A stretch of DNA of 64,000 nt, from assembly GCA_002066995.1 (NCBI GenBank), contig MWTC01000038.1:27407-91406 (forward strand), given 5' to 3'. Shown here one piece after another: positions 37,323 to 45,612 of the stretch. The notes beneath the pieces are model-generated. The model saw nothing but the letters and a program-made list of their open reading frames with translations, had not been told where the DNA came from and searched no databases. Origin of the DNA: Sphingobacteriales bacterium UTBCD1. Its GTDB lineage: Bacteria; Bacteroidota; Bacteroidia; Chitinophagales; Chitinophagaceae. The translations under genes and the position numbers were made by a program. The stretch's first letter is position 1; each line of letters opens with the position of its first letter.

Positions 37323-38224
37323 TTATTGTGCAGGGAGATTATTGAGTATCTCCGAGCGGATCACTTTGGTGATCCTGTTCTTTTCAAATCCCCTGGGAGT
37401 CACCAATACTATTTTTCTGCTGATGACAGGATCCTCCAGCGGCCGTATCATCTTTAGCCTTCTTGCTCCCATGTACAGTGTGGACAATTGAGGCAATAGA
37501 GTTAATCCGCCATTGCGGTCAATGATCTTACGGATGGTTTCAAACGAACCGCTTTGAATATGGATGTTGCGGATCTTGCGGGACAAATTGCTTTGATCAT
37601 TTTTCTTTGATGCCGGCCGGAGAAAATGTGCCTGCAGGTCTTCCTGGAGTATCAGGTCACCAAAAGGTATTTCATTCCATGAGACCACTTTTTGTTTGGA
37701 CAAAGGATGATCCGAACCTACATACAGCACAAACTTTTCATCAAAAAGAATTTCTTCATAAAATCCTTCCTTATCAAAAGGATGAATGGCAATGCCGCCG
37801 TCCAGTTCTTCATTTTCCAGGTGCAGGGCCATTTCCCTGATGCCGGTTTCCACGATCTCCACCTGCAGTTCAGGGTATTTTTCAGAAAGCGGTTCGATGA
37901 ACAGGGGAACAAGATAAGGAGCGATCATGGGCAGTATGCCCAGGCGGAAAGTTCCCTTCGGTAAGTTTTTTTTTTCTCGGCGATGTCAACGAACCGCTTA
38001 TGTTCCGATAAAATGACCTGCGCCTGCCTGATGAGGTCTTCGCCTTTCATGGTGGGGGTGACAGGAAAACGGGATCGGTCGAAGATCATGATGCCGAATT
38101 CTTTTTCCAGCCGTTGAATTTCCTTGCTTAAAGTAGATTGAGCAATGCCGCATTCATCGGCAGCCCTTGCAAAATTCCGGTAGCGGTCCACTGCCACGAT
38201 ATATTTCAGCTGGTTAAAATTCAT
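37323..38224 (-). pseudogene. LysR-family regulator, frameshifted in an A10 tract
   Basis: The N-terminal HTH (NFNQLKYIVAVDRYRNFARA and CGIAQSTLSKEIQRLEKEF) is read from 38224. The effector-binding domain (YLVPLFIEPLSEKYPELQVE onward, ending at 37323) lies in another frame. The break is a run of ten A on the coding strand (T10 at 37966-37975). Eleven A would join ...IAEKK to NLPKGTFRLGILP in frame, giving an intact LysR protein of normal size (about 300 aa). It is therefore a recent mutation, a slippage switch or a sequencing error. It sits directly upstream of prpD on the same strand. Confidence 0.88.
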
Positions 38225-38239
38225 GAAATGATTTGTTCC

Positions 38240-38268
38240 GGAGGTAAAGTTAAAAAATATCGCAGTTC
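38240..38268 (+). repeat. Islet boundary repeat A, left
   Basis: The 29-bp sequence beginning GGAGGTAAAGTTAAAAAAT matches 42690-42718 at 24 of 29 positions in the same orientation. Confidence 0.65.
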
Positions 38269-38303
38269 GTTCCGTAACGGTTTCATCAAGTCAATATCTT
38301 CTT
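38268..38303 (+). repeat. Islet boundary repeat B, left
   Basis: The 36-bp sequence beginning CGTTCCGTAACGGTTTCATC matches 42646-42681 at 33 of 36 positions, same orientation, and the transposase 3' end near 40685-40715 more loosely. Confidence 0.75.
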
Positions 38304-38547
38304 ATGCTGAGAGCAGCAAACCCTATATGCAAGGTCTGGCACTAACCTGTGAGGGAAAAAAGACATGACTGTATAGCTGTATTGTCGCAATAAGCAGGAG
38401 TGTTGCATAAATGCAGTTAAGTTCCTGTAAATCAGGCAAACAATTTTTTTTATTCCGATTTTAAGGTTTTGTACATTGCGATAATACACGAGTTGTGCGT
38501 CATACAATTGGACAGCCTCTAATGAATAAATCAAATCTGAAATAGTA

Positions 38548-39537
38548 ATGTGTTTTCCATTCTTTAAGCGGTTTACAAACTTTACAGACAAATATGTTTA
38601 TTGGGACACCAATTGTTATCGGCTTCTTGGAAGAATTGCTAATCAAAAATGTTTAGTATGGCTCGATGCCTATCTTAAAAAACTAAAACAAATAGAACGG
38701 AAAAGGAAAATAAAAGTAAAAGTCTCTTATCTCGTATTGTCAGAGATGTTTGCACATCTTAATGACCCAATAGATTCAAATACTTATTTGGAGTGTAAGC
38801 ACGGGCTTTATGCAGCACTCTATCATAGCGATTTTGACTCGTCAAACTTATTGCCTAACGCAGACAATGAATTTATCAAATTTACAACAGGGCAAGCACC
38901 AATTGCAGACACTTATAGACAAAATAGCCTCTATAATTCTTTGTTACAAATTCATGAAAAGAGATTCAATGACGCATTTATAAAACAAAATAGCCAGACA
39001 ATTCAACTAGTAAGTGATTTTCTAAATACTCTAAAAGTAAGCTGGAAAGATTCTTTTGCAAATCATTTTATAAAAAAGCACGATGCATCTTACTCAGGCA
39101 ATTGGCAGGTCTTTGCCAATGACAAGACTAAAAGAATAACACTGCTTCGAGAGTTAAGAAAAGCGAAGAAAAATGACTTAATCTATAGAGAATTTGGGAC
39201 TGGAATGTACCAATACATTTGCAATAACTTAAAAGATATTGTACCACAAGAATTAACAGATGAACTTCTTCAAAAAATTATTGTGAGATTTAAACCTCTA
39301 TTTGCACTACAATACAGGATCATTGAGTTAATGTGTCAATCAGGGTATAACATTGACAAATACATTAATGACATTACAGACTATTTAATAATATCTCATT
39401 TGGACAAAGGCAATTCAATTTTTACCTCAAATGAAACCAAAAATTTAGTTCCAAACTTACATTCCCTGGGATACACTTCGGATGTAAGGACACTTAATCA
39501 GTATTGCTCAGCATTGTCAATTCCCTATCCTAAATAA
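38548..39537 (+). CDS. PIN-like domain protein, unknown function
   Basis: A 329-aa soluble protein with a PIN-nuclease-like arrangement: D20 in KYVYWDTNCYRLL, E66 in SYLVLSEMFAHL, D278 in ITDYLIISHLDKGNSIF, and a following TSNE (293-296) where PIN domains have T-x-D. These acidic positions at the N-terminus, after the second strand and near the C-terminus fit a metal-dependent RNase. The middle (about 75-270) is a long helical insertion with no known family. The gene looks AT-richer than its surroundings, suggesting transfer. Confidence 0.6.
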   Translation: MCFPFFKRFTNFTDKYVYWDTNCYRLLGRIANQKCLVWLDAYLKKLKQIERKRKIKVKVSYLVLSEMFAHLNDPIDSNTYLECKHGLYAALYHSDFDSSNLLPNADNEFIKFTTGQAPIADTYRQNSLYNSLLQIHEKRFNDAFIKQNSQTIQLVSDFLNTLKVSWKDSFANHFIKKHDASYSGNWQVFANDKTKRITLLRELRKAKKNDLIYREFGTGMYQYICNNLKDIVPQELTDELLQKIIVRFKPLFALQYRIIELMCQSGYNIDKYINDITDYLIISHLDKGNSIFTSNETKNLVPNLHSLGYTSDVRTLNQYCSALSIPYPK

Positions 39538-39765
39538 ACTATGCTGTACGAACGCACAACATTGAGTTTTATCCAAGTTAGACAGGATATTGTATGATCA
39601 GCAAATTGCAAATGCCAACTTCAGTTCGGTCAGGCGAATTACTATCAGCTTTTGTACTTAACTTCATTAACATATTTTCAATCAGCAGCGGTAATCAGCA
39701 GGCGGAATACTAATTCCCAACCTGCATAAAGCCCTGCTCGTAACCCTAATTGACAATTCCTGATA

Positions 39766-40572
39766 ATGAAGAAAAAAAAGCCTCTTAATAAGTTTGACGC
39801 TTTAGTTGAGAAACTTGTACAAGAGTTTATAAAAATTCCAAACTTTGATTTGACTTCAAGCGATGAAGTCGTAAATAGGGCTTTTAACATTATTGCCTTT
39901 CGGATTGCAGACATAAGTTCATATAAAGAATTGGTATGCCAACATTTTATCCCAGCGACCAACAAAGCAATTTTTGAAGGACAAAGAGATTTCAATAATT
40001 CACGGTACAAATTTCTACTGAAAACTAAAGACCATGATTTTAAAGAAACTCTCTACGATACAATACGCCTTGCATATGTTGGACTTTTCCATAAACTTGA
40101 AAACTACATTAATGACGTTATTCAAGTTTCTGAGGTAATCTTTGGTGAGCTTTATGAAACTAATGGAACTGTTACTCAATGGGCAAAAGAAAAATTCAAC
40201 TTTGACATAAGGAATTGGCAACAGTTCAGCATCACTCACAAAATCAATTGGATTTGTAATTGTGTAAAACATAAGGACGGGCTGCCAGTTAAATTACCTA
40301 AACCTGACAGATTTAAATATGACGACGAAACACAACGAATAAAAATTACACCAGAAGAATTCAAACAAGATTGTGAACTCTTAATCAAATTTTATCCAGT
40401 TTATTTGCAAGCTATATTTCTTTTTGCTCAACATAAACTTGCAACAGAAAAGCCATTAAAAAAAGAAGATTACGAGTTTTCGCCTGACTTATACGAGCTA
40501 CAAGTTGAAAACCGCAATAAGTTAGAAACGGCTATTCAAGGTTTTGTAAAGTTGCTAAAAGATATGGCGTGA
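39766..40572 (+). CDS. Unrecognised helical protein, weak HEPN resemblance
   Basis: A 268-aa soluble, lysine-rich, mostly helical protein. No family was recognised with confidence. The helix RLAYVGLFHKLENYINDVIQ (101-120) followed by HKINWICNCVKHKDG (about 158-172) recalls HEPN proteins, where a polar residue and histidine (here N165 and H169) close the last helix; the canonical R-x4-6-H is not exact. It is AT-rich, co-directional with the PIN-like gene 229 bp upstream, and just ahead of a transposase. A defence or toxin role is only a guess. Confidence 0.5.
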   Translation: MKKKKPLNKFDALVEKLVQEFIKIPNFDLTSSDEVVNRAFNIIAFRIADISSYKELVCQHFIPATNKAIFEGQRDFNNSRYKFLLKTKDHDFKETLYDTIRLAYVGLFHKLENYINDVIQVSEVIFGELYETNGTVTQWAKEKFNFDIRNWQQFSITHKINWICNCVKHKDGLPVKLPKPDRFKYDDETQRIKITPEEFKQDCELLIKFYPVYLQAIFLFAQHKLATEKPLKKEDYEFSPDLYELQVENRNKLETAIQGFVKLLKDMA

Positions 40573-40646
40573 CAAGGCTACACACAACACTGGGCTTGCC
40601 TTCTTCCCATCTGAGTGACCAAACTTACAGCTTCCCGGCCGAAGTC

Positions 40647-41276
40647 TCACCGCTCGGGCCTTGTGGAAGGCGTGGACTCGGCGTCGTTCTGTAAAGGTTT
40701 CGTCAAATTAATATCCGCCGGTTCGCAATAATTCAACACCGGATAAATTCCCTGTTCACCTGTTGCGTAAAACTTTGCTGAACTGTGTATATAATCCTCC
40801 GGTGCCGGTGCAAGATTCCATTTCCCTCTACAGGGGTTCCGATGAATGTAACTCAGCTTCTGTTGCATGTAGCTGTTGGTTCGGCATTCTTTCCAGTCAA
40901 ATGAATCTTCCCATATCTCGTGGCGTTTCCCTCTTTCCCTATCCTTCGCCTTCACGGATATTTCCAATTGGTGTAATAATTTTACCTCCTTTTGTTTCTT
41001 CACTCTATTAATAATTTCATAAGCAATGAACCGCTTGCCATTGCCTATGATCGTATTGATGGATTGTCCGGTATCACTGAATGCAATTAATGCATGAATA
41101 TGATTGGGCATAATTACATATCCGGCTATATAATGTCCTTTGATTTTCAAGTGATCAAACCAATTGTAGACCAAATCGTAACCGTCTGTCAGTTCGATTA
41201 AAGGTTTCCACTGATGACAAGTAAACGTGATGAAGTAAACCCCGTCAGGTTCCGTTATCTTTTGTTTTACAGGCAT
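40647..41276 (-). CDS. REP-associated tyrosine transposase (RAYT, Y1 HUH family)
   Basis: A 209-aa single-strand DNA transposase. The HUH motif is H59-I-H61 in YVIMPNHIHALIAF, and the catalytic tyrosine is probably Y143 in QQKLSYIHRNPCRGKW. N-terminal YFITFTCHQWKPL is typical of RAYT proteins, which act on short palindromic REP elements. The C-terminal tail (ADINLTKPLQNDAESTP) is encoded by sequence repeated elsewhere in the islet. The gene seems intact; its 5' 141 bp are copied twice downstream at 41734 and 42373. Confidence 0.9.
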   Translation of the reverse strand: MPVKQKITEPDGVYFITFTCHQWKPLIELTDGYDLVYNWFDHLKIKGHYIAGYVIMPNHIHALIAFSDTGQSINTIIGNGKRFIAYEIINRVKKQKEVKLLHQLEISVKAKDRERGKRHEIWEDSFDWKECRTNSYMQQKLSYIHRNPCRGKWNLAPAPEDYIHSSAKFYATGEQGIYPVLNYCEPADINLTKPLQNDAESTPSTRPER

Positions 41277-41369
41277 GTTCTAATTTACAACTTCTTTCTT
41301 TCTCAGATAATACGGCGAGTGCCACTAACCCAACGCACAAGACCATCTGACACTCGCCTGCGAAGGAAG
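41136..41369. repeat. 234-bp repeat, copy 0 (RAYT 5' end plus REP-like palindrome)
   Basis: It covers the first 141 bp of the RAYT gene and 93 bp beyond its start. The outer part contains GGCGAGTG ... CACTCGCC, an inverted pair spanning about 50 bp, resembling a REP element. Nearly identical copies lie at 41734-41967 and 42373-42606. Confidence 0.88.
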
Positions 41370-41495
41370 TAAAGGGTCAGACATTTTGCTTTCAATTCCG
41401 ATTGACGTTGGAGATGATGTGACCTATATAGTATCACCTCGGTTGAAAGGATATTTGCATAGCTTCAAGCGAAACAAGTAACACGGAATACTTTG

Positions 41496-41503
41496 TATTT
41501 TTG
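41496..41503 (+). promoter_or_regulatory. -7 box TATTTTTG before Bro-N fragment A
   Basis: A consensus TAnnTTTG sequence three bases before the fragment's ATG. It is duplicated at 42136-42143 in copy B. Confidence 0.35.
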
Positions 41504-41506
41504 GAT

Positions 41507-41752
41507 ATGAGTAACATTAAACTTTTTGAAAGCAAACAAATCAGGACGGTCTGGAATGAAGCTGAACAGAAATGGTATTTTGCAGTTGCAGATGTTGTTC
41601 AGATATTGACCGGCACCCCCAACCCGACAGATTACATTAAGAAAATGCGTAAGCGGGATGAATTGCTTTCGCAAGGGTGGGGACAACTTGTCACCCCCCT
41701 TTTGGTTGACACTCCGGGAGGTAAACAAAAACTTCCTTTGATTTTCAAGTGA
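41507..41752 (+). pseudogene. Bro-N antirepressor gene fragment A
   Basis: From the ATG at 41507 the frame encodes a BRO/phage antirepressor N-terminal domain: MSNIKLFESKQIRTVWNEAE, KWYFAVADVVQILT, TDYIKKMRKRDELLSQGWGQ, VTPLLVDTPGGKQKL. This last segment is the normal continuation of the family. At about 41734 the sequence switches to antisense RAYT DNA and stops at 41752, so only about 75 residues of the domain remain. Bro-N domains bind DNA in phage and mobile-element regulators. Confidence 0.82.
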
Positions 41753-41874
41753 TCAAACCAATTGTGGACCAAATCGTAACCGTCTGTCAGTTCGATTAAA
41801 GGTTTCCACTGATGACAAGTAAACGTGATGAAGTAAACCCCGTCAGGTTCCGTTATCTTTCGTTTTACAGGCAT
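41734..41874 (-). pseudogene. RAYT 5' fragment A
   Basis: The first 47 codons of a RAYT gene (MPVKRKITEPDGVYFITFTC through DHLKIKG), starting at ATG 41874. It differs from the intact gene by Q5 to R and Y37 to H. It ends at the junction with the Bro-N fragment and lacks HUH and tyrosine motifs. Confidence 0.88.
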
Positions 41875-41967
41875 GTTCTAATTTACAACTTCTTTCTTTC
41901 TCAGATAATACGGCGAGTGCCACTAACCCAACGCACAAGACCATCTGACACTCGCCTGCGAAGGAAG

Positions 41968-42090
41968 CGCCACAATCCCAACGCACAAGGCTTTCTGAAG
42001 CTCGCCTGCGAGGGAAGCGAGTAATAAAATTTGGGTCAGTGAAATGGTTGAGCCTAAATCAAGTGAAAGGAATAATTGCAATGACCTTCA
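41968..42090. other. 123-bp spacer between tandem copies
   Basis: It starts with a further REP-like stretch (CCCAACGCACAAGG ... GCTCGCCTGCGAGGGAAG) similar to the end of the 234-bp repeat, then unique AT-rich DNA. No gene. Confidence 0.6.
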
Positions 42091-42146
42091 ATATTTGCAT
42101 AGCTTCAAGCGAAACAAGTAACACGGAATACTTTGTATTTTTGGAT

Positions 42147-42380
42147 ATGAGTAACATTAAACTTTTTGAAAGCAAACAAATCAGGACGGTCTGGAATGAA
42201 GCTGAACAGAAATGGTATTTTGCAGTTGCAGATGTTGTTCAGATATTGACCGGCACCCCCAACCCGACAGATTACATTAAGAAAATGCGTAAGCGGGATG
42301 AATTGCTTTCGCAAGGGTGGGGACAACTTGTCACCCCCTTTTGGTTGACACTCCGGGAGGTAAACAAAAACTTCCTTTGA
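42147..42380 (+). pseudogene. Bro-N antirepressor gene fragment B, frameshifted
   Basis: Identical to fragment A through GWGQLVTP. One C is missing, so the frame leaves the family sequence and ends as FWLTLREVNKNFL at 42380. It is thus more decayed than copy A. Confidence 0.82.
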
Positions 42381-42513
42381 TTTTCAAGTGATCAAACCAA
42401 TTGTAGACCAAATCGTAACCATCTGTCAGTTCGATTAAAGGTTTCCACTGATGACAAGTAAACGTAATGAAGTAAACCCCGTCAGGTTCCGTTATCTTTC
42501 GTTTTACAGGCAT
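42373..42513 (-). pseudogene. RAYT 5' fragment B
   Basis: The first 47 codons of a RAYT gene starting at 42513 (MPVKRKITEP...), ending at the same breakpoint as fragment A. Non-functional. Confidence 0.88.
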
Positions 42514-42606
42514 GTTCTAATTTACAACTTCTTTCTTTCTCAGATAATACGGCGAGTGCCACTAACCCAACGCACAAGACCATCTGACACTCGCCTGCGA
42601 AGGAAG

Positions 42607-42718
42607 TCTCACCACCGGGCCTTGTGTGAGGCGTGGACCCGGCATCGTTCCTTAACGGTTTTATCAAATCAATATCTTCTTTTATCCCGGGAAGTAAGGT
42701 TAAAAAATTTCGTAATTC
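42607..42718. repeat. RAYT 3'-end remnant and islet right boundary
   Basis: 42602-42681 resembles 40641-40715, the 3' end of the intact RAYT gene (CTCACC, GGGCCTTGTG, AGGCGTGGAC blocks shared). 42646-42681 and 42690-42718 are the right copies of boundary repeats B and A from 38240-38303, in swapped order. Confidence 0.7.
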
Positions 42719-42798
42719 ATAAATATGGGTGCCTTCTGTTTTTCCCTTTGCCATAAATCTCTGTGGAAGGATCATTTCAAAAGGATGGAGCAAAGCCC

Positions 42799-42806
42799 TA
42801 ATTTTG
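42799..42806 (+). promoter_or_regulatory. Bacteroidota -7 box TAATTTTG before the PNPOx-UbiA gene
   Basis: TAATTTTG fits TAnnTTTG, 22 bases before the ATG at 42829. A near-consensus TTTC lies about 20 bases upstream where TTTG is expected. Confidence 0.45.
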
Positions 42807-42828
42807 CAGTTAATTTTAAAGCTCAAAT

Positions 42829-44358
42829 ATGTCACAAAGATCAAGGCAGGAAGTTCTTGACTATCTGAACCGGGCAGAAGTGGCAGCAGTAGGTACCTCC
42901 AACATCGGAACACCCCGTCAAAGGATGATGCACTTCGGTGTTGATGAAAATTTCAACGTCTATGTAAGCAGCCTGAAGGGAGATCCCAAGATCATTCAAT
43001 GGAGCAATATTCCCGAAACAGCCATGCTGATCCACCAGGGCCCCACGTTCATGGAAATGGAAGAATGTGAGATCATCGGCAGGGCCGAAATCATCCGCAA
43101 CAAAGAAGACCGTGAAAAAGCGTTGGACATCATGAAGCTTCGTTCTCCTATTGTAGCCAATTTTTTTAAAATAAATGCCACCGACCGCCTGGAGTTCATC
43201 CGTGTGAAACCGTACCTGGTCAAATACCGTTTTGTCCCGGAGATATTGCAGGGAGAAGCGCCGACGATCTTTGAATTTCATGAGAACAGAAATGCCTACA
43301 GCCTTTGGGATGATCTGAAATCAAAGATGAGAGCCTGGAAAGAAGCAGTGAGGCCATTATCATTGACAGCATCCCTCATTCCGCTTTTGCTGGGTGGCGC
43401 CATAGCATACTTTGCAACCGGCGCTTTCAACTGGACATTATTCATTCTGACTTTGATCGGCGGAGTGATGATACAGGCAGGCACCAATATGATCAATGAC
43501 TGGAAAGATGCCGCCCGTGATAATGAGAATGTGGAAGGTATCCGTCCTTTTACCGGGGGATCCAGGATGATACAACTCGGACTGATATCCCGTGCCGATA
43601 TGGGATTCTTCGGCATCACCTTAAGCATCATCGCAGCGCTCATCGGAATATTTTTGGTGTTCAAAAGCGGCTGGGGACTGATCCCATTGATCGCCTACGG
43701 AATGCTGGCCGGAGTCTTTTACACCAATGATGAAAAAGGAAAATTCTCATTTATCAATATTGCACCGGGAGTTGCCGAATTCCTGATCGCAACCACTTAC
43801 GGGGTGCTGATGACGCTGGGTGCATTTTATGTTCAGACAGGACATTTTTCATTGCAGGCATTTTTAATTTCATTACCTGTTGCTTTGCTGATCACAAATG
43901 TTTTGCTCGTCAATCAATTCCAGGATGCCAAATCGGATGAGAAATCAAAAAAGAATACGCTGGTGGTGAGAAGGGGAAAACTGAAAGCCAAGAATGTACT
44001 GATCACTCTTTTTGTGGCGGCTTATTCCATCATTGCCGTGTTGCCGTTGACCGGTTATGCCCCTTATTCATTATATTTTACATTTCTTTCCCTGCCCTTT
44101 GCCGTGCAGGCTATCCGTTATACACAGAATAATTATTCGAAAACTTCCATTGACCTGATCTCGGGAAATGCTCACACGGCCATCGCCCATTTGTTTACCG
44201 GATTACTTCTGGTGTTTGCATTTCTCATTGCCAGCAAGGAGATCACTATGTCACTGGTATTTCTTGCAGCATCGCTGCTGCTGGTGGCCTGGGTATGGAA
44301 TTATATTGAGCACAAGAGAAAGGACATGGAACAATTCAGAATGGCGATAAAAAAATAA
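42829..44358 (+). CDS. PNPOx-like domain fused to UbiA prenyltransferase
   Basis: A 509-aa two-domain protein. Residues 1-140 are a split-barrel flavin-binding domain of the pyridoxamine-phosphate-oxidase type (AAVGTSNIGTPRQRMMHFGV, AMLIHQGPTFMEMEECEI, GRAEII). Residues about 170-500 are a UbiA-family membrane prenyltransferase with about nine helices and both aspartate motifs: NDWKDAARD (223-231) and NQFQDAKSD (362-370). UbiA enzymes attach isoprenoid chains to aromatic acceptors, e.g. in quinone synthesis. The acceptor and the flavin-domain role are unknown. The lipoate ligase gene follows 4 bp later. Confidence 0.88.
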   Translation: MSQRSRQEVLDYLNRAEVAAVGTSNIGTPRQRMMHFGVDENFNVYVSSLKGDPKIIQWSNIPETAMLIHQGPTFMEMEECEIIGRAEIIRNKEDREKALDIMKLRSPIVANFFKINATDRLEFIRVKPYLVKYRFVPEILQGEAPTIFEFHENRNAYSLWDDLKSKMRAWKEAVRPLSLTASLIPLLLGGAIAYFATGAFNWTLFILTLIGGVMIQAGTNMINDWKDAARDNENVEGIRPFTGGSRMIQLGLISRADMGFFGITLSIIAALIGIFLVFKSGWGLIPLIAYGMLAGVFYTNDEKGKFSFINIAPGVAEFLIATTYGVLMTLGAFYVQTGHFSLQAFLISLPVALLITNVLLVNQFQDAKSDEKSKKNTLVVRRGKLKAKNVLITLFVAAYSIIAVLPLTGYAPYSLYFTFLSLPFAVQAIRYTQNNYSKTSIDLISGNAHTAIAHLFTGLLLVFAFLIASKEITMSLVFLAASLLLVAWVWNYIEHKRKDMEQFRMAIKK

Positions 44359-44362
44359 GAAC

Positions 44363-45343
44363 ATGCTTTGCATTTATCATGAATCCACGGACCCTTATTT
44401 CAATGTTGCGACCGACGAATACATTTTAAAATACCTGAAAGAAGACTGCTTCATGCTCTGGCGCAATGACAATGCGATCATCGTCGGAAGCTTTCAGAAT
44501 ACCCTTGCAGAGATCAATTACGAGTATGTAAAAGCTCACAATATCGCGGTAGTGCGCAGGCTTTCCGGCGGAGGAGCCGTGTATCATGACCTGGGTAATT
44601 TGAATTTTTCTTTTACGAAGGCCGGTTCCGATTCAAACCTCACTGACTTCCGGAAATTCACTCAACCCATTATTGACGTGATCCGGGAGCTGGGTGCCGA
44701 TGCCCGTTTTGAAGGAAAGAACGACCTGATGATAGACGGAAGGAAGATCGCAGGAAATGCAGCTCATATTTTTAAAAACAAAATTCTGCATCATGGCTGC
44801 CTATTGTTTTCTTCAGAAATGAGAAATGTGAGTGAGGCGCTCAGGATAAACCCGGTGAAATACACCGACAAGGCAGTGAAATCGGTTCCTAAAAGAGTTA
44901 CCAATATTTCGGAACATATCAAGAGGCTCATCTCCATTGAAGAATTCACCAAAAAACTGATGGATCATGTGCTGTCCATCTATCCGGACAGCAGGCTTTA
45001 TCAATTTACCGAAGAAGATAAAAAGATCATTAAGCAACTGCGGGATGAAAAATACATCACGCATGAATGGAATTTCGGGAAATCTCCTGATTATAATTTT
45101 AAAAAAGCCATCCGCACCAACGGCGGGTTACTGGAAATGAACCTTGATGTGAAAAAAGGTATTATTGAAAATGCAAAGATCTTCGGTGATTTTTTCTCCG
45201 AAAAGGGAATCACTGCAATTGAAAATTCTTTACTGAATGTAGAACATGAAGAACATGCGATCAGGGAAGTTTTATCCCGTTTCTCCATTGAAAAGCATTT
45301 CAGCAATATTGATGTTGATGATCTGGTTGAATCCATGTTTTAA
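44363..45343 (+). CDS. lplA: Lipoate-protein ligase
   Basis: A 326-aa LplA-type ligase that adenylates lipoate and transfers it to lipoyl domains. Seen: RRLSGGGAVYHDLGNLNFSF (65-84, lipoate and ATP binding), and GRKIAGNAA (126-134) with K128 as the conserved active-site lysine. A C-terminal accessory domain (about 245-326) is present, as in E. coli LplA. It is four bases after the PNPOx-UbiA gene, implying one transcript, though a biochemical link is not obvious. Confidence 0.92.
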   Translation: MLCIYHESTDPYFNVATDEYILKYLKEDCFMLWRNDNAIIVGSFQNTLAEINYEYVKAHNIAVVRRLSGGGAVYHDLGNLNFSFTKAGSDSNLTDFRKFTQPIIDVIRELGADARFEGKNDLMIDGRKIAGNAAHIFKNKILHHGCLLFSSEMRNVSEALRINPVKYTDKAVKSVPKRVTNISEHIKRLISIEEFTKKLMDHVLSIYPDSRLYQFTEEDKKIIKQLRDEKYITHEWNFGKSPDYNFKKAIRTNGGLLEMNLDVKKGIIENAKIFGDFFSEKGITAIENSLLNVEHEEHAIREVLSRFSIEKHFSNIDVDDLVESMF

Positions 45344-45612
45344 TAAAATGTGCTGAAAATATCAGTTCATATCAATATTCCGCATTTGCTCCCGCTCCTG
45401 TATCCAAGGTCACCTATCCTTTAAAAGGAAGAGCAAATAAATTCTTTACTCCGGAAAATTTGAATATGCCAACGGGTAAAATTTTAAATCTGCTCCCTGT
45501 TGCCTGCCACAAATATTTTCAAAGAACATTCGTGAAAGCTGCATGAAGATGAAATAGTGCACAAAACTGAACTTTTTACCAGGTAAAATTGTTTATCGGA
45601 AAATATGTACGT

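Larger units (their letters stand above)
38225..38547. other. Gap upstream of the PIN-like gene with transposase-tail remnants
   Basis: 323 bp without a gene. It contains two short sequences (38240-38268 and 38268-38303) that recur at 42690-42718 and 42646-42681. On the minus strand the second reads EDIDLMKPLRN, similar to the C-terminal tail of the transposase at 40647. The remainder is AT-rich. Confidence 0.6.
41451..41967. repeat. Chimeric tandem repeat, copy A (517 bp)
   Basis: A Bro-N gene start joined to the antisense 5' fragment of the RAYT gene and its REP-like flank. It matches 42091-42606 with only about four differences seen: one C in a homopolymer and three substitutions. Confidence 0.92.
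42091..42606. repeat. Chimeric tandem repeat, copy B (516 bp)
   Basis: Second copy of 41451-41967. C5 replaces C6 in the CACCCCC tract, and the two G of GTGGACC/CGTGATG and the G of CCGTCTG read A. Confidence 0.92.

Noticed and set aside
38286..38591. 101-codon minus-strand frame upstream of the PIN-like gene
   Set aside because: No similarity beyond the boundary-repeat segment and it overlaps the PIN-like gene start.
42482..42913. 143-codon minus-strand frame across the islet edge and the PNPOx-UbiA start
   Set aside because: It is a run-on of transposase-tail repeat sequence into antisense of a real gene, not a complete RAYT.
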